From: Flavivirga rizhaonensis
GTDB lineage: Bacteria; Bacteroidota; Bacteroidia; Flavobacteriales; Flavobacteriaceae
Assembly: GCF_004791695.1 (NCBI RefSeq)
Contig: NZ_SRSO01000007.1
Coordinates: 62,001-126,000 of the forward strand
Length of the DNA stretch: 64,000 nt
Direction of reading: 5' to 3'
Shown here: positions 43,615-52,943 of the stretch, one piece after another
Layout: each line of letters starts with the position of its first letter
Position numbering within the stretch: the stretch's first letter is position 1
Notes under the pieces: model-generated
The model's input: only the letters and a program-made list of their open reading frames with translations
The model's database searches: none
What the model was told of the DNA's origin: nothing
Position numbers and translations under genes: made by a program

Positions 43615-45768
43615 ATGTCAAATACTATTAAGTCCAAAGAGGAACTAGGGAATTATTCAAAGGTTTATGGTAAACTTCGTATGATTGCCAATGGTGGCAA
43701 TGAAGTAAATGCCATTCGATCCATCACAAATCAGTGTATTGCAACAAGTGAGACGGTTATAGATTCGTCTACATTTTCTAATATTACCAATTTGGTAGCG
43801 CAAAAAATATCTTTGGCTTCAGACCTAGATTTTGCCCAAGAGAAGCACGAAAAACCAAAAGGTAAAGTAAAGAAATTGACTCTAAAAAAAGGAAGTCTTG
43901 CAGAAGACCCACCCACACGGGTAGAAGCCAATGTTTATATTGAATTAAGAGCAACTAGTTCCTGGGCTGATGTGGTTAAAGATTTAAAGAATTCAATTGA
44001 TTCTAGTGTAATCAATCGTATTAAAAATATCAGACATTGCGGTAAAATTGTAAAAGCTAATGTCATTCTTGATGATCTTCAATTAATTTCTTCAAGTCCT
44101 AACATTGTAGGGATTGAAGGAACGCAATCCGTATTAACACCGCCATTAATTAATCTTGCAGTAGCCAGTAGCCCAAAACCAAAAGGTTTAGAACTGGATA
44201 ATAATATACCAAATGTAAATAGTGCTAATGTAATTATCGGAATTATAGATGTAGGTGGCTTAGACTTTGCACATCCAGATTTTCTAAAATCAAATGGAGA
44301 TACAAGATTTTTGGCAATATGGGATCAAGGGGGCGATCATAGACCAGAACCAAATAGGGTTTGGGGTCACCACAAAGAGTTTAAGGATTTCGATTATGGT
44401 AGCTTGCTTACACAAAAGAATATGAACGATGCTATTCAAGCGTCACCCAATATAGGAGCACCGATACATGATATCGAGCCACAATCACAGCAATTTCCAT
44501 CGTCACATGCCACACACATGGCAAGTATTGCAGCTGGAAATACTGGGGTTTGTTCTAAAGCGGATATTGCAGGGGTATTGATATCTCTACCACAGGAAGA
44601 TAATCATAGAACAAAATCATTTACTGATTCTTCAAGAATTTCAGATGCTGTAGATTTCCTGTTGGAACTAGCAAAAAAAGAAGGAAAACCAATTTCTATT
44701 AATATTAGTCTAGGCACTAATGGTCATGCACATGACGGAAGTGCTGCTGTTAATAGGTGGATAGATAGCCAATTAACACTCGATGGTAGATGCGTTTGTG
44801 TAGCTACGGGCAATGCAGGTCAAGAAAAAGGAGAAACACCGGATGATTTTGGATATATTATGGGGCGTATTCATACATCAGGGAAGATCGAAAACAAAGG
44901 GCTTTCGGTAGACCTCGAATGGCATGTTATAGGTAACGGATTTGTTGATGTTTCTGAAAACGAACTCGAAATCTGGTACGAACCCCAAGATCGCTTTTCG
45001 GTTATGATAAAACCACCTGGATCTGATTGGATCGGTCCTATTAAACCACAGGAGTTTATAGAAAATCAGCAATTGGATGATTTTTCATTTATAAGTGTGT
45101 ATAATAAGATTTACCACGAAGCAAATGGCAATAACTACATAGGTATTTACTTAAGCCCTAATTTAAATACTAGTCAAATTGTTGGTGTTAAATCGGGTCT
45201 TTGGAAAGTTAGAATTATTGGTGATGAAATTCGTGATGGTAATTTTGATGCTTGGATTGAAAGGGATGATCCGGTTCGAAGAGTTCAAAACTTCTGGAAT
45301 TTCCCATCCTTCTTTAGTGAAACAACTAATGTGGATAATAAATCTATAAACTCTTTAGCTTGTGGACATAACGTAATAGCTGTTGGGAATTTTGACACCG
45401 AAAATGATAAAATAAATATCACCAGCAGTCAAGGGCCTTCAAGAGATAACAGAAAAAAACCAGAAATCGTAGCCCCGGGAACTAATATAGTAGCGGCCAA
45501 TGGTTTTAGTGGTCAAAATCAGCTTTGGACTGCTAAGACTGGCACAAGTATGGCAAGTCCATATGCCTGTGGAGTTGCTGGGTTGCTGCTGGCTAAACAT
45601 GAAAAACTAACATCTGTACAAATTGCGGGTATCATGAAACGTACGTCAACACCAATTACAAATGAGAATTATGACTGGAAAAATGATACTGGCTTTGGTC
45701 TCATTAACATCAATGCTTGTCTAGAAGAGGCACAAAGATTTCTTGATTTTAAGGATATAACCGCGTAA
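43615..45768 (+). CDS. Cytoplasmic S8 subtilase of a protease/MBL pair
   Basis: The 717-residue protein is a subtilisin-type serine protease with a complete triad: Asp212 (IIDVGG), His298 (SHATHMAS) and Ser645 (GTSMASPYACG). Residues 1-200 form an unrecognised N-terminal domain and there is no signal peptide, so it acts in the cytoplasm, unusual for subtilases. It is 24 bp upstream of the metallo-beta-lactamase-fold gene and clearly operonic with it. Intracellular proteases paired with a second enzyme on mobile islands often serve in defence, activated by infection. That role is inferred; a processing function is also possible. Confidence 0.88.
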   Translation: MSNTIKSKEELGNYSKVYGKLRMIANGGNEVNAIRSITNQCIATSETVIDSSTFSNITNLVAQKISLASDLDFAQEKHEKPKGKVKKLTLKKGSLAEDPPTRVEANVYIELRATSSWADVVKDLKNSIDSSVINRIKNIRHCGKIVKANVILDDLQLISSSPNIVGIEGTQSVLTPPLINLAVASSPKPKGLELDNNIPNVNSANVIIGIIDVGGLDFAHPDFLKSNGDTRFLAIWDQGGDHRPEPNRVWGHHKEFKDFDYGSLLTQKNMNDAIQASPNIGAPIHDIEPQSQQFPSSHATHMASIAAGNTGVCSKADIAGVLISLPQEDNHRTKSFTDSSRISDAVDFLLELAKKEGKPISINISLGTNGHAHDGSAAVNRWIDSQLTLDGRCVCVATGNAGQEKGETPDDFGYIMGRIHTSGKIENKGLSVDLEWHVIGNGFVDVSENELEIWYEPQDRFSVMIKPPGSDWIGPIKPQEFIENQQLDDFSFISVYNKIYHEANGNNYIGIYLSPNLNTSQIVGVKSGLWKVRIIGDEIRDGNFDAWIERDDPVRRVQNFWNFPSFFSETTNVDNKSINSLACGHNVIAVGNFDTENDKINITSSQGPSRDNRKKPEIVAPGTNIVAANGFSGQNQLWTAKTGTSMASPYACGVAGLLLAKHEKLTSVQIAGIMKRTSTPITNENYDWKNDTGFGLININACLEEAQRFLDFKDITA

Positions 45769-45792
45769 CGCATTAACTTAAATTATAATAAA

Positions 45793-47127
45793 ATGAAACT
45801 CATCATATTTAGATCTTCCAAAGGAGATTCACTCTTAATCTCACACGCTAATGGCTCTGGAAAAAACAATCATATACTCGTAGATGGCGGTATGAAAGGA
45901 AGCTTCAAAAAAGCTGTGGCCCCTTATCTTAACAAAGAAATAAAAGGTAAGAATGAAGATATTGATTTATTATGTGTATCACATATAGACGATGATCATA
46001 TTGTAGGTGTAATTGCTTTAATGGAACTCCAAGCAAAGTGGAGGGTTTTCAATCATCACAAAAGCAATCCCAATTCTACAGCAAATGTGAGAAAACCAAA
46101 AGATGCAGAGCCACCATTAATAAAATCAATATGGCATAATTCGTTTGCTGAAACATACGATTTGGGTGATGCACTCCCGCAAGTGGCCAACGCTTTGCAA
46201 AGTATAGAGCAAATGACTGCAGAACATTTAAATGATGTATTACTAGATAAAGTCAATCATAAAGCCACCAGTATTAAAAAAGGGATCACGCTTTCACAGC
46301 GTATCAGACCAGAGCAATTAAACATAGATTTAAATCCAGAGTATAATGGCAATTTGGTAAAATGTAATCAAAGTACCATATCTAAAAACGAACACAAAAT
46401 TGGAGATATAAACCTTTCTGTAATTGGGCCGTTTCAAACAGATCTAACAGATCTCAAAGAAAAGTGGATAAAATGGGAAGAAGAACACCGTCAGGAATTA
46501 CAAGAGTTTTATGTTGATTTAAGCATAACAGCTCTAAATCAACCATTAAGTAATGCCCAAATTTCGAAATTCTTAATCAATAGTGGTTCTATTACCGAAT
46601 TAGGTGTTCGCAAAGATGTGAGTATTCCTAACTTGGCATCAATAATGTTCCTAGCCGAAGCTAATGGTAAAACTATCCTTATGACTGGAGATGGTCATTC
46701 AAATGATATTATAAAAGGGCTTAAAAAGAACAAGAAACTAAATAGTGATGGATGTCTTCATGTTAGCGTACTCAAAATTCAGCATCATGGTGCAGCAGCT
46801 AATATAGATGAGGATTTCTGCAGAAAAATAACGGCAGACCATTATGTGTTCTGCGGAAATGGTACGCATACCAATCCTGAAGAAAAAGTACTTGAGGTTA
46901 TTATGAACTCTAGAAGAGGTTCTGTATCAGAGAAAAGTAAAAATTCCGAAGTGAATGATGCCTTTACTTTTTGGTTTAGTGCTAATCCAAAAGATCAACT
47001 TACAGATCACCAAAAAGAGCATATGGAAAAGGTTGAAAAGAAAGTAAAAGGTTATAAAGCAGAATATCCTAGTTTCAACTTTAAGTTTATGCCAACAAAT
47101 AAAAATTTTCACAAAATAGAACTATAA
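45793..47127 (+). CDS. ComEC-like metallo-beta-lactamase-fold protein
   Basis: A 444-residue MBL-fold protein with the first metal motif VSHIDDDHIVG (His64, Asp66, Asp68, His69), the ComEC-type variant of HxHxDH, and a later IQHHGAAA block that supplies another His, as well as MTGDGHSND. Unlike ComEC it has no membrane helices and no signal peptide. ComEC-like MBL domains are nucleases, so hydrolysis of nucleic acid or a nucleotide messenger is possible. It is co-transcribed with the subtilase. The middle region (about 140-260) is not recognised. Confidence 0.85.
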   Translation: MKLIIFRSSKGDSLLISHANGSGKNNHILVDGGMKGSFKKAVAPYLNKEIKGKNEDIDLLCVSHIDDDHIVGVIALMELQAKWRVFNHHKSNPNSTANVRKPKDAEPPLIKSIWHNSFAETYDLGDALPQVANALQSIEQMTAEHLNDVLLDKVNHKATSIKKGITLSQRIRPEQLNIDLNPEYNGNLVKCNQSTISKNEHKIGDINLSVIGPFQTDLTDLKEKWIKWEEEHRQELQEFYVDLSITALNQPLSNAQISKFLINSGSITELGVRKDVSIPNLASIMFLAEANGKTILMTGDGHSNDIIKGLKKNKKLNSDGCLHVSVLKIQHHGAAANIDEDFCRKITADHYVFCGNGTHTNPEEKVLEVIMNSRRGSVSEKSKNSEVNDAFTFWFSANPKDQLTDHQKEHMEKVEKKVKGYKAEYPSFNFKFMPTNKNFHKIEL

Positions 47128-47294
47128 AAAAATAATTGTTAATATTAAATGAAACACTTTCTAGCTAAAATTAGATAATAGTATCTACACACAAAACAAT
47201 AAGTTATGGTTTTATTATTTACAAAGAATACTCTTAGGGAATGATTAAAATCTACCATTTTCATTTCCTAAAAACACCAAATAACTAGGAGGTT

Positions 47295-47400
47295 CCCTCC
47301 TCCAGAACCTAGTCCCCAACTCCAGAACCTATAACAATTTCGCCAATGATATCAAGGGTTTGCTTTTTTTAGTTATTCTAGGGTAACAAAAAGGGTAACC
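47295..47400. repeat. Att-like signature copy 4
   Basis: The most complete copy: CCCTCCTCCAGAACC (47295-47309) with a second TCCAGAACC just after, then TGATATCAAGGGTTTGC and two AGGGTAAC units (47380-47387 and 47392-47399). It lies in the 440-bp gap between the MBL gene and the convergent subtilase gene. The rest of that gap shows no gene. Confidence 0.5.
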
Positions 47401-47569
47401 AATCATTAAAAAGTCAAACTCGAATTATTAATAAAAACAAAAATTATTTTTTAGAATAAATTTTTGAATCTACTTAAAAAAGAGGTTTTCGGTTCTACAA
47501 TGTCAAAATTAAGAACAATTAATTCAATGATTTTACCGCCCCGTTTAATCAATTTAATCTTTGAGCAAA

Positions 47570-49831
47570 CTAATCAGTAAAATTTGTTTTAACCACCTTA
47601 AAAGTATTTTGTTTTTTGGTGCCAGTAAACGAAAGAAAATAAATATCAGGTTCTATATTCGTTAAATTTATTGAATACCCCTTGTTTACTGGAGTTACAA
47701 TGAGCTCTTTAATCTTTTTTCCAAGCACGTTAAAGAGCTCAAAACTTGAATAGTCATGAGTGGTTTTAATAGTGATAAAACCGTTAGTTGGATTGGGGTA
47801 AACTTTTAATTCTTTTGTTGGTTTTTTATCACTAATTGTCAATGACTGTTCAATTAAAAACATAGACAACCAAGCGTCAATTTTTCCTCGCCCCCAAGTA
47901 TTGTTATTTATAGTTCCAGTGAAGGAATCTTGTATGGCTGTATTGTCAAAAATGGCTTTTATATCGTTAACATCAAGATCGGGCCTAGCTTCTAACCATA
48001 GTGCTATTATTCCAGTTACTACAGGTGCGGACATAGATGTACCTTGAGAAGTAGCAAACCACCAATCTTTGAAACCGTCTGTCATTCTCGCAACTACTTC
48101 TGCACTGGTACTGGTAAAATCATTGTCAAATGAGTTTACAGAGGATACCACAACATTTCCAGGAGCAGTGATGTCTGGTTTTATGCGTCCATCAACTGTA
48201 GGTCCTTTACTTGAAAAGGAAGCAATGTCTCCAACCAGACCTAAAAATGGAATATTGTGATTATTTCCTTGAAAATCAGTGTAGTTGTTTTTAGTAGTAT
48301 AAGCGCCAACTGTTATGATATTATTTGCTGTTCCTCCAATTTCGCCAATGGTAATATTTGTATCTCCGTCTTCAACGGTTGAGTAACCATAATTCTCAAA
48401 TGTAGAACCATCGGTAGTAACCCAGGCATGAACGTTTGTATTTTGTGCTTTTATCTCTAAAACGAAAATATCTCCATCGTTTAAAGATAAATCATTGGAA
48501 TAGTTTATAATAACTATAGCTCTTGGTCTTAGATTTGGTTCTAGTGTAGGTATTATATAATCTATTGTCCATTTGTCATTATCTATAGCGTCGTTAAGTT
48601 CCAATTGGTTATTGGAGCTGTTATTAGTATTGTAAAAGTTAGAGTGAACATCAATCCACTCATCATTTATTGTATTATAGATACTAAAACTAACATCAAA
48701 ATTTGTATTTGTAGCTCCCCATATATCAACAATAGCAGCTAGATTTTGATTGTTTTCGATAAAATAGTATTTGGTTTCTTCGGTATTGAAAGAGGAAGTC
48801 ATATGCAATTTTTTACTACCTTCATTACCAGCTGACCCAACGATGATAATACCATCATCAACTAAACTATCAATTTCTTGATCTAATAAGGAAGTACCAT
48901 CATGAGATCCATAATGACTTCCCAAACTCATATTGATAACTAAAGGTTTATTAACTGACTTTGAATAGTTTACAAGATAGTTTAATGCATCAATAAGGTT
49001 AGTACTTCTATTAGAAATACTTTGTTCAAAGGGTATAGTATATGATACTAAAACAATTTCACTGTTATAAGCTATTCCTTTGAACTCATCGCCAGAGCCG
49101 CCCGTTCCAATACCAGCAGCAATACCAGTAACATGAGTTCCATGAGAACCTGTATTTGTATCCGTTTGTTTTGTTAAGATTTGAGTTTCTCCAGCATATT
49201 CTGTCCCATAATTGTAGCCATTAGGATTAGTTCCGCTATCATCACCTTGAATCCAAACTTTACTTATTCTTAAATCTCCATTGGAATCTTTAAATGTTGG
49301 ATGAGTAAAATCAAAGCCACCGTCAATGATTCCAACAATAACTCCAGAGCCATCATATCTAGAGTTGAGCCCTAAACCTTGATGTACTTCATCAGTATTA
49401 GTATAGTATCTTGCTTCGTCCAGTAAGGTCTTAAAAGGAACACCAATATCCAAATATTTGATACAATCGTTATCCGATACTAGTTCGAAACTATTTACAG
49501 GAATTAATGCAGTTATTAAATTTTTATTGCCAGTATTTGTTAAAATTGGTAAGTTACTAATATCATCAATAGAGCACCCTTCATTAAGTAGTATAGCAGT
49601 GTTAATATAATCTACACCGTTTTTTGTTATCTGACTTGTTTTCGAAGCAGTATTTTTTTCATTAAGAAATAGAGCTGTAGTACCTGAAAATTTTGAATTA
49701 GTGCTTTTTGAATTTGAAATTTTAGAAGATTGAACACTTGGCTTTTTTGAAAGTGTTTTTTGACCAAAAACATTGCAAGTAATAATGATAAAAAATAAAA
49801 CAAATAAAGCTTTTAATGGGTGAGTTTTCAT
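47570..49831 (-). CDS. Secreted subtilase with T9SS sorting domain
   Basis: The 753-residue protease has a signal peptide (about 1-23), a subtilisin catalytic domain with Asp170 (GIIDGG), His230 (GSHGTHVTG) and Ser599 (GTSMSAPV), a large inserted beta domain (about 345-500), and a C-terminal type IX sorting domain (about 675-753; LKVYPNPTNGFITIKT, FELFNVLGKKI). It should be exported by the T9SS and released or attached at the surface. It lies alone, facing away from the restriction operon. It probably degrades external protein, though its place within an island is unusual for a housekeeping protease. Confidence 0.92.
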   Translation of the reverse strand: MKTHPLKALFVLFFIIITCNVFGQKTLSKKPSVQSSKISNSKSTNSKFSGTTALFLNEKNTASKTSQITKNGVDYINTAILLNEGCSIDDISNLPILTNTGNKNLITALIPVNSFELVSDNDCIKYLDIGVPFKTLLDEARYYTNTDEVHQGLGLNSRYDGSGVIVGIIDGGFDFTHPTFKDSNGDLRISKVWIQGDDSGTNPNGYNYGTEYAGETQILTKQTDTNTGSHGTHVTGIAAGIGTGGSGDEFKGIAYNSEIVLVSYTIPFEQSISNRSTNLIDALNYLVNYSKSVNKPLVINMSLGSHYGSHDGTSLLDQEIDSLVDDGIIIVGSAGNEGSKKLHMTSSFNTEETKYYFIENNQNLAAIVDIWGATNTNFDVSFSIYNTINDEWIDVHSNFYNTNNSSNNQLELNDAIDNDKWTIDYIIPTLEPNLRPRAIVIINYSNDLSLNDGDIFVLEIKAQNTNVHAWVTTDGSTFENYGYSTVEDGDTNITIGEIGGTANNIITVGAYTTKNNYTDFQGNNHNIPFLGLVGDIASFSSKGPTVDGRIKPDITAPGNVVVSSVNSFDNDFTSTSAEVVARMTDGFKDWWFATSQGTSMSAPVVTGIIALWLEARPDLDVNDIKAIFDNTAIQDSFTGTINNNTWGRGKIDAWLSMFLIEQSLTISDKKPTKELKVYPNPTNGFITIKTTHDYSSFELFNVLGKKIKELIVTPVNKGYSINLTNIEPDIYFLSFTGTKKQNTFKVVKTNFTD

Positions 49832-50307
49832 AAATAAAAGTTTTTACTCACCCAGTTCCAAAGTGACGTTTATACAAACAAAAAAGCGTGGAACTGTAGC
49901 TTACTGTCCGAGCGGTACTGGTATACCTGTGTACAAATAAACTAAGCCCACGCCGTAGCGCAAGCGTATTGTCTATTCATCTCGTACACATTCAAAAATT
50001 ACCAGTTTTCTCGAACAAGATTAAATAGCTAACGCTATACTATATTTTCTTACGCTAAATTACATTAATTTTTTTGAAATAGGATATGTTAAAAAGTGGA
50101 TATAAAAGCTTTATTCTTTTTGAGATAAAAAAACTAAGAAGTCACCCTTTAAAACTTATAGTTACTAACTTAGGTCGTGTATTACTATAGTTCTTAATAA
50201 TTTTCCTAGAAAAGACTGTATTGCGAGAAAAGATTTATATTTTTAAGGACTCCTATAAGAATTAAATAGCTATCAATGAAAATTGATTTAATTCATCTTA
50301 TTATTTA
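49832..50307. other. Divergent intergenic region before the hsd operon
   Basis: These 476 bp lie between two divergent genes and must carry promoters for both. The part at 49880-49990 is less AT-rich and contains the inverted words GCGTGG (49886-49891) and CCACGC (49948-49953) and a CGTAGCGCAAGCG run, looking foreign to the flanks. No gene or strong hairpin is visible; the rest is AT-rich. Confidence 0.4.
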
Positions 50308-52608
50308 ATGACTAGAAATATATCAGAATCAGATACTAGAGCAAACTTTATTGACCCAAAACTAGTTGATAGTCAATGGGAGTCGATCTATGTTATAAGA
50401 GAATACTATTTTACTGATGGTAGAAAGTTATTAGGAAATAAACGTGGAAAACGTTTATTCTTAGATTACCTATTAAAATACAATAATACCAATTTAGCAA
50501 TAGTTGAAGCTAAGAAATTAGATGACCATCCAACAAAAGGATTACAGCAAGCTTTAGAATACGCAGAAAAACTAAAAATCAATTTCGTTTACGCTACAAA
50601 TGGTAAACAAATCTATGAGTTTGATAGACGAATAGGTAAAGGAGACTACGTCGATAATTTCCCTACACCTAAAGATTTATATGACAGACTTTTTGGGGCT
50701 AAGAATGCTTTAAAAGAACAACTTCATAACATTCCTTTTTTACTAACTGGTAATTTTGGTGCACGTTATTATCAAGAAATTGCGGTTAGTAAAGTCATGG
50801 AAAGTATTGCTGATGGTCAAGATCGTATCTTACTAACCTTAGCAACAGGCACAGGAAAAACCTTTATTTCATTTCAAATTGTACATAAGTTATTGCAAGC
50901 CAAATGGAATTTAGATGGAAACGACAGAAGGCCAAGAATTTTATTTCTAGCTGACAGGAATGTTTTAGCAGACCAAGCCATTAATACATTTAATCCTTAC
51001 GAAAAAGATGTCATTAAAATTGATGGAGAAGAAGTGCGTAAACGCAATGGGGTTGTGCCAACAAATGCCTATATCTTTTTCGCCATTTATCAAGCTATTG
51101 CAGAACGCGAAGACATTGGTGGTTATTATAAAGAATACCCATCAGATTTTTTCGACTTAATAGTTATAGATGAATGTCACCGTGGAAGTGCCAATGAAGA
51201 AGGTTCTTGGCGCGCCATTTTAGATCATTTTAAACCAGCCATTCATTTAGGATTAACAGCAACGCCAAAACGAGAGGATAACGTAGATACTTATAAATAT
51301 TTCGGAAAACCTATTTATGAGTATTCGTTAAAAGAAGGCATTCAAGATGGATTTTTAACACCTTACAAAGTTAAGCGTGTGACTACTAATATTGACGAGT
51401 ATATTCACACTAACGATAGCAAAATCATTCAAGGAGAAGTCACTAAAGATCGTTACGAACTTAAAGATTTTAATAAGAGCATAACTGTAAAACAACGGAT
51501 TGAATTAGTTGCACAAACCATTTTAAAACAAATTGGCAAAATGGATAAAACTATTGTGTTCTGTAGTAACCAAGATCATGCTTTAGATTTAAGAGATTAT
51601 ATTAATAAATACAAAACCGTTTCCGATAGTAATTACTGTGTACGTGTTACCAGTGACGAAGGAAAACATGGTAGGGAATTACTAGAAACTTTTCAAGATA
51701 ACGATAAAGACATTCCTGTAATATTAACCTCTTCTAAGATGCTAACCACAGGAGTAGATGCCAGAAACGTACGCAATATTGTATTAACAGCACCAATTGG
51801 CTCTATGGTAGAGTTTAAACAAATTATTGGTCGTGGTACACGTGTGTTTGATGGCAAAGACTTTTTTACCATCATCGATTTTGTTGGTGCTACCAATTTA
51901 TTTTATGATGCAGAATGGGATGGTGAACCAGAAGAACTAGAAGGAGAAGGAACATTAGGAGAACCAACACCAAAACCACCAAGACCCGTTAAAGAATCAG
52001 GTGAACCCTATGAGCACAAAGAAAAATTAATCATTTCGTTGAGTAATGGTCGTCAATTAAAAGTAACAGATATAGATACACGTTATATTGATGAAAACGG
52101 AAAACCACTAACATCTCGTGAGTTTTTAGAAAAATTGATAGGTGAGTTACCTGCTATTTATAAAGATGAAACGCATTTGCGCAAAATATGGTCTAATCCA
52201 GATACTAGAGCAGATTTATTAAAACAATTGGGGCAATTAGGTTTTGATAACGAACAATTAAATGACCTCAGAAACATGATTGCTACACCAGAATGCGATA
52301 TTTTTGATGTGCTATCACATATATCTTTCAATTCTAATTTAATGACACGCAAACAACGTGTAAAATTTGTAAAAGATGAACCCGAGTTTTTTGAAGTCTA
52401 TAAAAATCTAGAAGCTCGTGAGTTTCTGGAGTTCATCTTAAAACATTACCAAGACTATGGTATTCAAGAATTACAACGTGATAAATTAGGCGATTTAGTT
52501 AAATTAAAATTAGGCACACCTAAAGACGCTAAAACTGCATTTGGAGATATGAAAACTTTACTTAAAGCCTATTACGAATTACAAGAAAATATATATAAAG
52601 CAGGATAA
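50308..52608 (+). CDS. hsdR: Type I restriction enzyme, R subunit
   Basis: The 766-residue protein joins a PD-(D/E)XK nuclease domain (Asp53, Glu67 and Lys69 in FLDYLLK and AIVEAKK) to an SF2 translocase with TGTGKT (180-185), DECHRGS (from 288), GLTATPKRED and IIGRGTRVFDG. This is the DNA-cutting motor of a type I restriction system. At 766 residues it belongs to the shorter group of HsdR proteins. The order R - small protein - M - S in one operon with overlaps (1 bp here) differs from the classical R-M-S. All catalytic residues are present. Confidence 0.93.
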   Translation: MTRNISESDTRANFIDPKLVDSQWESIYVIREYYFTDGRKLLGNKRGKRLFLDYLLKYNNTNLAIVEAKKLDDHPTKGLQQALEYAEKLKINFVYATNGKQIYEFDRRIGKGDYVDNFPTPKDLYDRLFGAKNALKEQLHNIPFLLTGNFGARYYQEIAVSKVMESIADGQDRILLTLATGTGKTFISFQIVHKLLQAKWNLDGNDRRPRILFLADRNVLADQAINTFNPYEKDVIKIDGEEVRKRNGVVPTNAYIFFAIYQAIAEREDIGGYYKEYPSDFFDLIVIDECHRGSANEEGSWRAILDHFKPAIHLGLTATPKREDNVDTYKYFGKPIYEYSLKEGIQDGFLTPYKVKRVTTNIDEYIHTNDSKIIQGEVTKDRYELKDFNKSITVKQRIELVAQTILKQIGKMDKTIVFCSNQDHALDLRDYINKYKTVSDSNYCVRVTSDEGKHGRELLETFQDNDKDIPVILTSSKMLTTGVDARNVRNIVLTAPIGSMVEFKQIIGRGTRVFDGKDFFTIIDFVGATNLFYDAEWDGEPEELEGEGTLGEPTPKPPRPVKESGEPYEHKEKLIISLSNGRQLKVTDIDTRYIDENGKPLTSREFLEKLIGELPAIYKDETHLRKIWSNPDTRADLLKQLGQLGFDNEQLNDLRNMIATPECDIFDVLSHISFNSNLMTRKQRVKFVKDEPEFFEVYKNLEAREFLEFILKHYQDYGIQELQRDKLGDLVKLKLGTPKDAKTAFGDMKTLLKAYYELQENIYKAG

Positions 52609-52943
52609 TGGAAGATTTAGAAAAAAAATTAAAAGAGTCAAGAGAACTATCTAACAATAAAATGTTTAGATATAAAGAATTGGAAAACCTTTTAAATAAG
52701 GGGAGAATTGATAAAGAAGGGAAACGAGAGATGACATTATTATTAAAAGAAATGAAGGAGTTAAAAGAAGAACAAGATCACAATGAAGTTAAGATTCTTA
52801 AAAATGAGGTTCAACACATAAAAGTTAAAAGACATGAATTACTTGAAATGGTTGAGTTATCAAGATCATTAAGACAACAATTAGAAAGCCTAAACAGTCA
52901 AATTGAAATAAAGGAAAATCAGATATTAAATCTGGAAAGATAA
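52608..52943 (+). CDS. Coiled-coil protein between hsdR and hsdM
   Basis: A 111-residue, highly charged protein that is almost entirely predicted coiled coil (KKLKESRELSNNKMF, LLKEMKELKEEQDHNEVKIL, LRQQLESLNSQIEIKENQIL). Its start overlaps the hsdR stop by 1 bp and hsdM begins directly after its stop, so it is translated within the restriction operon. It has no enzymatic motif. It may bridge subunits or regulate assembly; this insertion is not part of the standard type I set. Confidence 0.7.
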   Translation: MEDLEKKLKESRELSNNKMFRYKELENLLNKGRIDKEGKREMTLLLKEMKELKEEQDHNEVKILKNEVQHIKVKRHELLEMVELSRSLRQQLESLNSQIEIKENQILNLER

